Shown: positions 1-8,309, counted from the first letter of the stretch. The stretch is 14,311 nucleotides of DNA from Euryarchaeota archaeon UBA60 (GCA_002503395.1 DARQ01000113.1:13004-27314); one strand, 5' to 3'. The notes: generated by a model not told the origin, from the letters alone. Program-made: numbers and translations.

Positions 1-1251
1 ATGAAGGGAACCTTGGGATTGGTCGACGCGGCTGAAGGGCTGCTCTCTGCCGGTGAACTCGACGAAGGTGCTGGTGGTACAGGAGTGCTACTGCTCGCAG
101 ACGGCGGTCGCTACGAAGGCGAATTGTTCGGTGCTGTGGGCATCGCCGCGGGAGAACTGGTTTTCACCACCGGAATGACAGGTTTCCAAGAGAGCCTGTC
201 CGACCCCTCTTTCGCTGGGCAGGTACTCACTTTCACTTACCCCCTGGTCGGCAATTACGGGGTGCAGTTGGGCTGTAGTGAGTCATCGTCCGTATGGCCG
301 AGGGGAGTGGTGGTACGCCACGCCATGGAGGTGCCCGACCACCGTGATTCAGTTGGCAATCTAGATTCTTTCCTCCGCCTTCACAGCGTCCCTGGAATTC
401 AAGCTGTCGACACCAGAGCGATAACCCGTAGGGTGCGTGAATACGGTACCCTGCTGTGTGTTTTCGGTCCGCTTGGCGAAGAGGAAGTAATGCACGCAAA
501 ACTGGAGAAAATGCTTCCACCTGACCTCGAGGATTTGGTCGAAGAAGTCAGCATCGACGAGCCGGTCATCCTCAATCAGGGGATGACTGACAGTGATGGG
601 CTGCCATTGCCGCGCCTCGGGGTATTGGATTGTGGAATCAAGTACAACATCCTGCGTCAATTGTGTCGCCGCTTTGAGGTCGTCTGGTCACCACCAGATA
701 TCGGCTACGACCGACTGAAAAAGGAATTCGCTATTCACGCTATGTTCTGCTCCAACGGCCCGGGCGACCCAGCCCACCCCGGCAAAGCGACCCAAGCGCG
801 TCAGGCCTTGGCCGCTGCTGTCGCCGATGGGATGCCGACGATGGGGATTTGTCTCGGTCATCAACTGCTTGGACTGGCCAGCGGCCTACGGACCTACAAG
901 ATGCGCTATGGCCACCGTGGTGCCAATCAGCCGGTACTGGACCTGGCTACGAATACTGTACTCATCACTTCGCAGAACCACGGTTTTGCGGTCGCTGACC
1001 CCGAGCATGGAATGCTCGCACAACATCCGAGTGGCTCATGCAGCGAGGAGCAGGATAACCTCATCGGTGCCGATGTCAAAGTGAGTTTCATCAACTCCAA
1101 CGACCAGACAGTAGAGGGCTTGGAAGTTGTAGGTAAACCCGCCTTCAGCATTCAATTTCATCCCGAGGCCTGTCCTGGGCCACACGATGCCTCGCCGCTT
1201 TTCGACCGTTTTGCACAGATGGTGTCTAAGCATATGAGAGGTGAATCCTGA
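1..1251 (+). CDS. carA: Carbamoyl-phosphate synthase small (glutaminase) subunit
   Basis: This subunit hydrolyses glutamine and channels ammonia to CarB for carbamoyl phosphate synthesis, the entry to pyrimidines and arginine. The N-terminal CPSase_sm domain (about residues 28-165) has the MTGFQE and DTRAITRR motifs. The class I glutamine amidotransferase domain follows, with the GICLGHQ nucleophile Cys284 and the FHPEA pair His387/Glu389, so the catalytic triad is complete. At 416 aa it is longer than the about 380 aa of E. coli CarA. There are roughly 26 extra N-terminal residues and a stretch of about 19 extra residues between SQNHGF and the FHPEA motif. The ATG is the first base of the window, so promoter and SD are not visible; GTG at 85 is a possible alternative start, but it is preceded too closely by AGGA to be convincing. 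The gene is translationally coupled to carB. Family assignment is secure; the start is not. Confidence 0.96.
   Translation: MKGTLGLVDAAEGLLSAGELDEGAGGTGVLLLADGGRYEGELFGAVGIAAGELVFTTGMTGFQESLSDPSFAGQVLTFTYPLVGNYGVQLGCSESSSVWPRGVVVRHAMEVPDHRDSVGNLDSFLRLHSVPGIQAVDTRAITRRVREYGTLLCVFGPLGEEEVMHAKLEKMLPPDLEDLVEEVSIDEPVILNQGMTDSDGLPLPRLGVLDCGIKYNILRQLCRRFEVVWSPPDIGYDRLKKEFAIHAMFCSNGPGDPAHPGKATQARQALAAAVADGMPTMGICLGHQLLGLASGLRTYKMRYGHRGANQPVLDLATNTVLITSQNHGFAVADPEHGMLAQHPSGSCSEEQDNLIGADVKVSFINSNDQTVEGLEVVGKPAFSIQFHPEACPGPHDASPLFDRFAQMVSKHMRGES
1238..1244 (+). promoter_or_regulatory. Shine-Dalgarno site of carB
   Basis: GAGGTGA lies 6 nt before the carB ATG, inside the last codons of carA. It is a near-perfect match to the archaeal 16S 3' end complement and fixes the carB start. 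The same heptamer recurs before two other genes in this window, so it appears to be the house SD of this genome. Confidence 0.75.
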
Positions 1252-4200
1252 TGCCGCGGCGCACCGATATCCAGCGGGTGATGATACTGGGCTCAGGGCC
1301 GATAAAGATCGGTCAGGCGGCAGAATTCGATTTCTCTGGCAGTCAGGCCTGTCGCGCCCTGAGAGAGGATGGTTTCGAGGTGATTCTGGTCAATTCCAAT
1401 CCGGCGACCATCCAGAACGACCCTGAAATGGCTGACAGGGTCTACATCGAGCCGCTTCTGCCCGATGTCGTCAGAAGGATTCTCGAACTTGAGAAGCCGG
1501 ACGCCATATTGGCTGGGATGGGCGGCCAGACCGCCCTCAATATCGCCAGTGAACTGGCTCATGATGGCACCTTGGAGCGACTCGGAATCGAGTTGATAGG
1601 CTCAGATCTGGAAGCTATAGACAAAGCCGAAGACCGTAACCTGTTCAAGAAGGTATGCGAATCAATCGGTCTTCCGGTACCCCAGGCAATCGCCTGTAAC
1701 AGCATTGAGGAAGTATTGGCCGCGGCCGATGAACTGGGAAATTGGCCACTCTTGGTCAGGCCTGCCTTCACCTTGGGAGGATTGGGTGGTGGAACGGTTT
1801 GGAACACCGGAGAACTGGTCGAGGTCTCAAGTCTGGGCCTGAGAAATTCGCGCATTCACCAGGTTCTCATCGAAGAATCGATTCTCGGCTGGCAGGAGCA
1901 TGAATACGAGGTCATGCGTGATTCAAACGACAACTGCATCATCGTCTGCACGATGGAGAATATCGACCCGATGGGGGTGCACACCGGAGAGAGCATTGTC
2001 GTCGCTCCGCAGCAGAGCCTGTCCGACCGCGACCACCAGCACCTGCGCAATTGTTCGCTGGCGCTTATTCGGGAATTGAATATCAGCGGCGGGTGTAACG
2101 TACAGTTCGCAGTCAATCAGTCGACTGGAGAAATCCGCGTCATCGAAGTTAATCCACGGGTCTCCCGCTCATCGGCACTTGCCAGTAAGGCAACCGGATA
2201 TCCAATCGCCAGAATGGCGGCAAAGATAGCGGTTGGATATACCCTCGATGAATTACCCAATCCGATCACCGGGCATGGGACGACCGCGGCATTCGAGCCG
2301 ACCTTGGACTATTGCGTGGTGAAAATCCCCCGCTGGCCGTTCGACAAATTCCGTACCGCTGACCGAACTCTGGGTACTTCGATGAAGTCTACCGGTGAAG
2401 TGATGGCCATCGGTCGATGCTTCGAAGAGGCCTTTCTCAAGGCCTGGGCTTCGCTCGAGGTCGGCCATCCTCACCCGCGCCCACTGACCCGCGCCGATGA
2501 ATCCGAGGGCGAGGGGATGTCGCAACGTGCACAAGAACCGCTGGCTGAACGCACCATGGTAGAATGGCTGGAAGTCGCCACCGATCGTCGAATGTCGGCG
2601 GTCATCGAGGCATTCCGGCGCGGGTGGTCGGTAGAACGGGTGCATGAGGTCACCAGGATAACGCGTTGGTTCCTGCAGAGATTTGCCAATATCGCCGCCA
2701 CCGAGACCGAGGTTACCGACTGTGATGCGGCCAGCCCGATGTTACTCGACGAGGATGACCTGTGGCGCTGGAAGGCGTTGGGAATGAGTGATGCCTACAT
2801 CTGCGATGCCCTTGCTGACTTCCCAGCAACCGGTTTCAACGCATTATCCAGCGAGGCCGGAGAGACTGCGTTGATGCGGCGGCGGCATCTCTTCGGCATT
2901 CATCCACGCTACCGCATGGTCGATTCCTGTGCCGCAGAATTTGCCGCCACCACCCCATATTATTACTCGACCTATGAAGGTGGTCAGGAGCGCGGCATCG
3001 ACTTCATCCCCGAGATGGAGCAGAGAAAAAAGGAGCGGGTCGTGGTGCTTGGGAGCGGCCCTATAAGAATCGGCCAGGGGATAGAATTCGACTATTGCTG
3101 TGTGCACGCGGTTATGGCTATTCGAGAATCGGGCCGCGATGCCATCATCATCAACAACAATCCCGAGACCGTCTCCACCGATTTCGATACCAGCGACCGA
3201 CTCTACTTTGAACCGATAACTCTTGAGTGCGTCACCGAGGTGCTATTGCGCGAACAAGCGCATGGGATTCTCCTGCAGTTCGGCGGTCAGACCGCCATCA
3301 ATCTCGCCCTGCCACTCGATGAGAGGATTCCAACCTTGGCCGAACTCGGCTTACAGACGCGTATTTACGGTACCTCAGCAGATGCTATCGACGAGGCCAG
3401 CGACCGGGCGCGTTTCGGAGCGTTCGCCAGCCGCTCCGGATTGCGAATCCCAAACGGCTCGACCGGAAAAACCCCGGACGACGTGCGCCGAGCCGCAGAT
3501 GAAATCGGTTTCCCCATACTCATCCGTCCGTCCTATGTCCTCGGCGGTCGAGGCATGGAGATTTTGACCAATGAACAGCAATTGACCGCCTATCTTACTG
3601 AGGCATACATCGCTCCAAACAAACCTCTGCTGGTAGACGAGTATCTCGGACATGCCACCGAATTAGATGTCGATGCTGTCTGCGATGGCGAGCAGGTCCT
3701 GGTCGGGGCGATAATGGAACATCTTGAGGAAGCCGGAATCCACTCTGGCGATTCGACCTGTTTCATCCCCCCGCAGAATATCAGTGAGGAAATTCTTACT
3801 CGGGTGCGTAAGCAGACCGAGACCATCGGATTAGGACTGAATATTATCGGCTGCTTCAACATCCAATTCGCTCTTCAGGGCAAGCGCTTGTACGTTCTTG
3901 AAGTAAACCCACGTTCAAGTCGAACGGTGCCGTTCGTCGCCAAGTCATCGGGCGTACCCTTGGCGCGCATCGCAGCCCGTCTGACCCTGGGAGAAAAATT
4001 GTGCGACCTCAATATACCTACCCCAAAAAGTGACTTGGTCTGCGTCAAGGCTCCGGTTTTTCCATTCATCAAGTTGCGCGGCCTCGACCCGGCCCCCGGC
4101 CCGGAAATGAAATCGACCGGTGAGGTGATGGGTTCCGACGAAACTGCCGAAGTGGCTTACCTGAAGGCGAGGATGGCTACAGAAATCCCGGTCAATACCA

Positions 4201-4616
4201 CTGGGGGGGTCTATCTGACGGTTCGCGATGAGGATAAGGAGGGCTTGATTCCGGTTGCACTACAACTCGGAGAACTCGGATTGAAGATTTATGCAACCCC
4301 CGGGACTGCACACACACTGCGAGACGGTGGAGTGGAGTGCGAGATAGCCTACCGCATCGCAGAGGGCAAGTCCCCCGATGCTCTCGGACTGATGCGCCGG
4401 GGTGAGATTCAGTTCATCGTCAACGTTCCAACCATTTCCGGTGGGGCGGTGAGGGATGGCAATATGATGCGCCGACTAGCGGTCGAGATGAACATTCCAT
4501 TCGTGACGACGATGAACGGGGCGCGCATGGAGGTGGCGGCGATTCGTGCCGCTGGACAGGGTCCGACCACTCCCAAGAGACTATTGGTAGACTATTTGGA
4601 TGGCCGTGGAATATAG
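1251..4616 (+). CDS. carB: Carbamoyl-phosphate synthase large subunit
   Basis: CarB makes carbamoyl phosphate from bicarbonate, ammonia and two ATP. The 1121 residues carry the duplicated ATP-grasp architecture: a first half starting with GSGPIKIGQ at residue 14 and a second half starting with GSGPIRIGQ at about 601. Both halves have the EVNPR metal/ATP-binding motif, and KSTGEVM is present in both. The oligomerization domain lies between them (the IEAFRRGWSVERV and DSCAAEFAATTPYYYST segments). A C-terminal MGS-like allosteric domain covers about 985-1121. Length is about 50 residues above E. coli CarB (1073); part of the excess is a segment rich in Pro, His, Arg and Glu at residues 406-422, encoded by an imperfect palindrome. 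The start overlaps the carA stop by one base (TGATG), and the two subunits form an operon. It ends 40 nt before the convergent stop of the next gene. Identification is certain. Confidence 0.98.
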   Translation: MPRRTDIQRVMILGSGPIKIGQAAEFDFSGSQACRALREDGFEVILVNSNPATIQNDPEMADRVYIEPLLPDVVRRILELEKPDAILAGMGGQTALNIASELAHDGTLERLGIELIGSDLEAIDKAEDRNLFKKVCESIGLPVPQAIACNSIEEVLAAADELGNWPLLVRPAFTLGGLGGGTVWNTGELVEVSSLGLRNSRIHQVLIEESILGWQEHEYEVMRDSNDNCIIVCTMENIDPMGVHTGESIVVAPQQSLSDRDHQHLRNCSLALIRELNISGGCNVQFAVNQSTGEIRVIEVNPRVSRSSALASKATGYPIARMAAKIAVGYTLDELPNPITGHGTTAAFEPTLDYCVVKIPRWPFDKFRTADRTLGTSMKSTGEVMAIGRCFEEAFLKAWASLEVGHPHPRPLTRADESEGEGMSQRAQEPLAERTMVEWLEVATDRRMSAVIEAFRRGWSVERVHEVTRITRWFLQRFANIAATETEVTDCDAASPMLLDEDDLWRWKALGMSDAYICDALADFPATGFNALSSEAGETALMRRRHLFGIHPRYRMVDSCAAEFAATTPYYYSTYEGGQERGIDFIPEMEQRKKERVVVLGSGPIRIGQGIEFDYCCVHAVMAIRESGRDAIIINNNPETVSTDFDTSDRLYFEPITLECVTEVLLREQAHGILLQFGGQTAINLALPLDERIPTLAELGLQTRIYGTSADAIDEASDRARFGAFASRSGLRIPNGSTGKTPDDVRRAADEIGFPILIRPSYVLGGRGMEILTNEQQLTAYLTEAYIAPNKPLLVDEYLGHATELDVDAVCDGEQVLVGAIMEHLEEAGIHSGDSTCFIPPQNISEEILTRVRKQTETIGLGLNIIGCFNIQFALQGKRLYVLEVNPRSSRTVPFVAKSSGVPLARIAARLTLGEKLCDLNIPTPKSDLVCVKAPVFPFIKLRGLDPAPGPEMKSTGEVMGSDETAEVAYLKARMATEIPVNTTGGVYLTVRDEDKEGLIPVALQLGELGLKIYATPGTAHTLRDGGVECEIAYRIAEGKSPDALGLMRRGEIQFIVNVPTISGGAVRDGNMMRRLAVEMNIPFVTTMNGARMEVAAIRAAGQGPTTPKRLLVDYLDGRGI
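2469..2514. repeat. Imperfect GC-rich palindrome inside carB
   Basis: The left arm at 2469-2479 (CCTCACCCGCG) and right arm at 2504-2514 (CGAGGGCGAGG) pair at 9 of 11 positions. The octamer CCCGCGCC occurs twice within the element, at 2474-2481 and 2488-2495. It is translated in frame as carB residues 406-422 (HPHPRPLTR, then ADESEGEG), exactly where CarB families have a variable linker. The peptide resembles translations of interspersed palindromic repeats seen in other genomes (PHPRPLSR...GEG-like), which suggests a REP-like element tolerated inside a coding region. Whether other copies exist in the genome cannot be seen here. Confidence 0.45.
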
Positions 4617-4656
4617 CCAACCTACACAGCCCGGTGCCCGAGCCTTGGCGGTATTA

Positions 4657-5904
4657 TCAGCAGCCGTCGTAAGCCTCGATGATATACTGGGTACTGGGTG
4701 AAGTCCAGGCCAACTCAGACAACCCGTCTTCCCCCTCTGAGGAGTAGATGAGGACGACATCTTCGACCCTGACATTGCCCTCGCTCGAGCGGGCGAGAAT
4801 GGTCTTGCGCTTCAGTACCTTGCCGGTGCCGTGCGGGTCGTAAACCGTGTCGAGAGCCTCGGAAAGGAACCACTCCGGCTTATCCCCATCCGCACCCTCA
4901 AAGGTTTTCGTCGACTTCTTGCCGCCGCCGAATAGCCCCGGTTTCTTCCCCACCGCTTTACTCTTGGTAGCGCTGCTCGCACGGCCTTTTCTCGCCCCTT
5001 CCTTGGCCTTGCTCGTACCGGCAGCACTTCTTCCCTTGGCAGCAGATTTGGCTTCAATACCCAATTCGGCGCGAATCTCTTTTTCGAGTCCGGGGCGAAT
5101 CTCCTCTTCGATACTCTTACGCAGTTCTTCGACGTCGAGTTTATCGAGTTTCTTTTTGGCTGCACGGTGGTCTTTCTTCAACTGCTTGAGTTTCTTCTCA
5201 AGGGTCTCTACTTCGCTGACGAAATGGGCCGCCACCTGGATAATCGAGGCCTCCATCGAGGCTTCGAGTTGAATCGACAGCACCTCATTTGACAGGTCGC
5301 GCCATTTTCGCCATTGCATCAGTGTATTGGCATGAATATCGGAACCACATTTCGGGCAGAATGAACGGGTCGGTGGTTTCAGCACCGGAATCGCTCGCAT
5401 GGCCTCGACGTCGATGTCATCATGCTCACCACTGGCGACGGTGTGAATCTGGGTGCTGGCATCCAGTCCCACCGACATCGCTTCACGATACATTTTCTGT
5501 CCGAGATTGAGTTTACCCGAATCGAGTAGTCCCCATGCCGGTGTCGGTCTGGTGACCGCCCGTACCGCATGCTTGGCTGCCTCGGATTCACCGAAGGAAT
5601 AGAATTCCTCGAAGATATTGCTCTTCTTCGAATCCGATTCTTCTTCAAAGTCTTCCTCACCAACCGCAGCGGCTGCGATTCCCAAGGTGATTGGATTTGC
5701 GCCTTCTTCCACCTTAGCGATCATGTCGAATTTCTCGGCCATCGAAAGGTCTTCGCGTTGGCGGATGACCTCCTTCAGTTGGTTCAGGTCATGACCGGTG
5801 GAGGTAATGGCTCCCTCTGTGGTGAAATCATGGCCGCAGCCGAGACAAAACTTGGCTGTCGCCTCGACCGAGGATTCACACTTCGGACAAAATACGCCTC
5901 CCAT
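4657..5904 (-). CDS. Zinc-ribbon, coiled-coil protein of unknown function
   Basis: I do not recognise a named family. Visible parts of the 415 residues, in order, are as follows. An N-terminal zinc ribbon has Cys6, Cys9, Cys20 and Cys23 (CPKC, CLGC). A mixed, acidic region spans 35-115. A lone CPKCG knuckle lies at Cys183/Cys186 with no obvious second Cys pair. A long charged helix, very probably a coiled coil, spans 200-283. A low-complexity Lys/Ala/Ser/Gly-rich basic linker (286-333) resembles histone-H1-like tails. A compact C-terminal domain of about 75 residues (340-415) ends in Cys. There is no signal peptide or membrane segment, so it should be cytosolic. It lies downstream of lysK on the same strand but has its own TATA-like box, so it may be transcribed separately. 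The basic linker could bind nucleic acid, but that is speculation. The ORF is convincing on domain pattern and codon use. Confidence 0.85.
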   Translation of the reverse strand: MGGVFCPKCESSVEATAKFCLGCGHDFTTEGAITSTGHDLNQLKEVIRQREDLSMAEKFDMIAKVEEGANPITLGIAAAAVGEEDFEEESDSKKSNIFEEFYSFGESEAAKHAVRAVTRPTPAWGLLDSGKLNLGQKMYREAMSVGLDASTQIHTVASGEHDDIDVEAMRAIPVLKPPTRSFCPKCGSDIHANTLMQWRKWRDLSNEVLSIQLEASMEASIIQVAAHFVSEVETLEKKLKQLKKDHRAAKKKLDKLDVEELRKSIEEEIRPGLEKEIRAELGIEAKSAAKGRSAAGTSKAKEGARKGRASSATKSKAVGKKPGLFGGGKKSTKTFEGADGDKPEWFLSEALDTVYDPHGTGKVLKRKTILARSSEGNVRVEDVVLIYSSEGEDGLSELAWTSPSTQYIIEAYDGC

Positions 5905-5920
5905 CGATTCGCAAGTGAAT

Positions 5921-5930
5921 CAATATGTAT
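5921..5930 (-). promoter_or_regulatory. Putative TATA box for the zinc-ribbon protein gene
   Basis: On the minus strand the sequence reads ATACATATTG, centred about 22-25 nt before the ATG at 5904. No SD lies between it and the ATG. This spacing fits a leaderless archaeal transcript beginning at or next to the start codon. It lies in the 99-nt gap after lysK (5905-6003), which otherwise holds nothing recognisable. Confidence 0.45.
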
Positions 5931-6003
5931 TCAAGTCCTACGGTGAAATGAGGTGGAATTACCGCAACAGGGGGGGTTGGGGCAATATCGGAATAACCCT
6001 ACG

Positions 6004-7611
6004 CTATTCAGTGACAACCCCACCGAGAAGCGCTACCACCTCAGAGCGCGGTAGTTCGAACAGCAAACTGGCCATCTTCGGACCGTAGTGCTGGTCGAGG
6101 AAAATCCAGTACAGAAGTATAAAGGCTTGACGTAGCACGATTTCATATTCTATTGCGAGTTTGCGAATGGCATTGTTGATCGAGTCAGTACTCCATTCGC
6201 AGTGCGCTAACTCTGCAGCCAGAGCGGATAGATATTCCCGCGCCTGCGGAGTGACATTTTCTAACGCCGCGGCCGAAGGTTGAGATTGAATTCGCAATCT
6301 GAACCCCTCCGGGAAGTGTTCTGAACCAATCCACACTCGTATACAGGACAAGCGCTTTGCCAATGTGGTACTGGGCTGTGGTGTTGCAAGGTGACCCGAG
6401 GAATGGAGCGAGCCCCAGATGTCGTCATCGCTTTCTCGAATCTGAGCCAGCATCGCCAGATGACGAAATGACACTGATGTTGCCTCCAACTCGGGCTGTG
6501 TGCCGCGCTTCACCTGTGACAGGCGAATCTGTGCCCGGTCGACCTCCCATGCGACCTTCTGCCGGCGTTTGAGGTCGCCAGCCATCACATCACCTTCTTG
6601 GGCGACGCGCCCGAGCAGGTGCTCGTACTCGTCGGCCAGTTCTATCAACGCATCACCGGTATCGAAATCGATGTGGCGATTGGTCTTGTTGCGGGCGATG
6701 AGATAGCGCAGGATTTCAGGTGGTACCAAGCGTAGGGCTTCAAGCGGCCCGATGGTGATTCCAGAGCTGCTAGACATCGCCCCCATCCCCTTCAATTGAA
6801 TCCACTCGTAGGTCAACGGCAAAGGAGCTTCGTAGTCTAGCAAGGCCGATAATTCACTCCCGGTATCATAGGAACCACCCGCCGCACCGTGGTCTTTGCC
6901 GAATGGTTCGCAGGTAACTCCGAGCCAGGCCCACTTGGCCGGCCAGTCGAGTCGCCATGGTAATTTACCGTGAAAAACCCCGGTTTGACTTAGGTCGCAA
7001 GAACCCTCGACGCCCAAGGAATCGCGCCAATGAATCACCGGCCAATCGTGACCGACAACGACTACCCCATCCATGCTTCCATCACTGCCGACCGGATTGA
7101 AGGGAAACCAGTCATCTTCGAGTTCACGCCCACTGACCCGCTCGATGATTTCCCGAGCCTGTTCCCTCTTGTCGATGAAAGTGCGTATTGCCGGGTTGAA
7201 TCTCCCCTCGAGGTAGGACTGGTAATTGTCGACCAGCCTCGGCTCGACGCCGATCAGTTTCAGCGCTTCGACGAAAGGTGAGAGGAAGTGTTCTCCATAA
7301 TTACCCCCCTCACTCGGTTTGCCAGCCCCGTCTGGGGCTGGAATAGCACCGATGGGATGGCCGATGTAATTCTCAAATTCAGGGGCAAGGAAATCGTAGA
7401 CCTTGCGCAGTGGGTCGGCGGTATCAATGATGAAAATCATCTCGACCTCCATCCCGGCATCGAGCGCGGCACGGGTCAGCATGTCCCCGGTCAGGATTTC
7501 CCGAATATGTCCGATGTGGAAGATACCGCTCGGCGTGATACCGGTCGAGACCACATGGGTGGAGCCGCGCCCGGCCAGCCGGGTTGCAGTGAAATCGGCC
7601 CAGTGCAGAAT
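6004..7611 (-). CDS. lysK: Class I (archaeal-type) lysyl-tRNA synthetase
   Basis: This enzyme charges tRNA-Lys with lysine. It is the class I LysRS found in most archaea, unrelated to the class II bacterial and eukaryotic enzyme. It shows the HIGH motif (His32-Ile-Gly-His35, after TGITPSG), the family segment WRLDWPAKWAW...EPFGKDH, and the KMSKS-equivalent MSSSS at 279-283, with the helical anticodon-binding half behind. The family N-terminus HWAD is encoded at 7597-7605, upstream of the first canonical start GTG (7554). That GTG would remove HWAD and about 19 residues and has no SD. Family members begin one or two residues before HWAD, which here is ATT at 7611 (or CTG at 7608). AGGT at 7618-7621 lies 6 nt before the ATT. 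The gene follows the PRT regulator by 8 nt. I place the start at ATT; a one-base sequencing deletion near 7612 is the alternative. The identity is certain, the start is not. Confidence 0.93.
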   Translation of the reverse strand: MLHWADFTATRLAGRGSTHVVSTGITPSGIFHIGHIREILTGDMLTRAALDAGMEVEMIFIIDTADPLRKVYDFLAPEFENYIGHPIGAIPAPDGAGKPSEGGNYGEHFLSPFVEALKLIGVEPRLVDNYQSYLEGRFNPAIRTFIDKREQAREIIERVSGRELEDDWFPFNPVGSDGSMDGVVVVGHDWPVIHWRDSLGVEGSCDLSQTGVFHGKLPWRLDWPAKWAWLGVTCEPFGKDHGAAGGSYDTGSELSALLDYEAPLPLTYEWIQLKGMGAMSSSSGITIGPLEALRLVPPEILRYLIARNKTNRHIDFDTGDALIELADEYEHLLGRVAQEGDVMAGDLKRRQKVAWEVDRAQIRLSQVKRGTQPELEATSVSFRHLAMLAQIRESDDDIWGSLHSSGHLATPQPSTTLAKRLSCIRVWIGSEHFPEGFRLRIQSQPSAAALENVTPQAREYLSALAAELAHCEWSTDSINNAIRKLAIEYEIVLRQAFILLYWIFLDQHYGPKMASLLFELPRSEVVALLGGVVTE

Positions 7612-7619
7612 CTCACAAC

Positions 7620-8207
7620 CTAGACCATGACCGCTCGAATTAGCCCGCGCAGTGGCACATCCTCGATTTCATTGAGCGTGGTCTTGTTGAGCAATACTGC
7701 AGACAAGACGATATTTGCACCATTCTCTCGCAGGTGCTCGATGCACTGGGTCATGGTCTGGCCGGTCGACAGAACATCATCGACAACCATCACCATCTTG
7801 CCGTTGACATTGCCATACTTATTCGACAGTGCACCTTTCTTCTCTTCTTGATTAAGGCTACGATATATAGAAACTTCACAGTTGAGTTGAGCGGCGATTT
7901 CCTGGGCGAACAGAATCCCGTTCAGGCTGATGCCTACCACGGTGTCGATATCTTCGCCACATTCCTCCAACGCGACGTCGGCAAAGATGTGCCCGATAGC
8001 GGCGATTCTTGTCGGTCGCACGCCGATTGTCCGCCAGCCGATTCGCATATCTGTAGGGCGGTCGGAAGCACCTTCGGTAGAACTCGATAATAACCATGTG
8101 ACAGTATCTTGGGAGAGCGACATTTCATCGGAAATCTGCACCGTGGACAGTCCAGCCTTTCTCATCCCAGCAACTGTGCTACGTAGTTCGTCAACGCTTA
8201 GAGCCAT
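7620..8207 (-). CDS. HTH-phosphoribosyltransferase regulator, GfcR / COG0856 type
   Basis: An N-terminal helix-turn-helix (about residues 3-42; STVQISDEMSLSQDTV) precedes a type I phosphoribosyltransferase domain. The PRPP-binding loop VVDDVLSTGQT lies at 141-151 with the acidic pair Asp143/Asp144. At 195 residues it matches the orotate phosphoribosyltransferase-like proteins of archaea, one of which (GfcR of haloarchaea) is a transcriptional activator of sugar catabolism. In this family the PRT domain is thought to sense a PRPP-related ligand rather than act as PyrE; that is known of the family, not shown here. It lies upstream of lysK with 8 nt between stop and proposed start, so the two are probably cotranscribed. 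It is divergent from aIF2-beta. No SD precedes the ATG, and a poor TATA-like stretch lies about 8228-8240, consistent with a leaderless mRNA. What it regulates in this organism cannot be told. Confidence 0.88.
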   Translation of the reverse strand: MALSVDELRSTVAGMRKAGLSTVQISDEMSLSQDTVTWLLSSSTEGASDRPTDMRIGWRTIGVRPTRIAAIGHIFADVALEECGEDIDTVVGISLNGILFAQEIAAQLNCEVSIYRSLNQEEKKGALSNKYGNVNGKMVMVVDDVLSTGQTMTQCIEHLRENGANIVLSAVLLNKTTLNEIEDVPLRGLIRAVMV

Positions 8208-8300
8208 GTTATCGTTGCCTTCGTCGTCTGCTATGCCTATGAAGCCTACGGAAGTGGTGTTGGGAAAAGTCGCTTATGTTGAGGGGCTGTATTTGCGCAG

Positions 8301-8309
8301 GGGTTATAC
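8301..8309 (+). promoter_or_regulatory. Putative TATA box for aIF2-beta
   Basis: GGTTATACG is centred about 28 nt before GTG at 8333, and no SD lies between. This fits a leaderless transcript that starts at that GTG. It sits in the 125-nt divergent region (8208-8332) shared with the PRT regulator gene. Confidence 0.45.

Noticed and set aside
2253..2645. 130-codon open frame on the minus strand inside carB
   Set aside because: It lies wholly antisense to conserved carB sequence and its translation has no recognisable pattern.
4847..5272. 141-codon open frame on the plus strand inside the zinc-ribbon gene
   Set aside because: Its Ser/Leu/Phe-rich translation is the mirror of the Lys/Ala/Glu-rich linker and coiled coil on the other strand.
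5569..5946. 125-codon plus-strand open frame over the 5' end of the zinc-ribbon gene
   Set aside because: It is antisense to the Cys6-Cys23 ribbon and overlaps the proposed promoter; no SD or family pattern.
5945..6003. Poly-G/poly-C stretch after lysK as a terminator
   Set aside because: There is no T-tract on the minus strand and no stable hairpin, so termination here cannot be supported.
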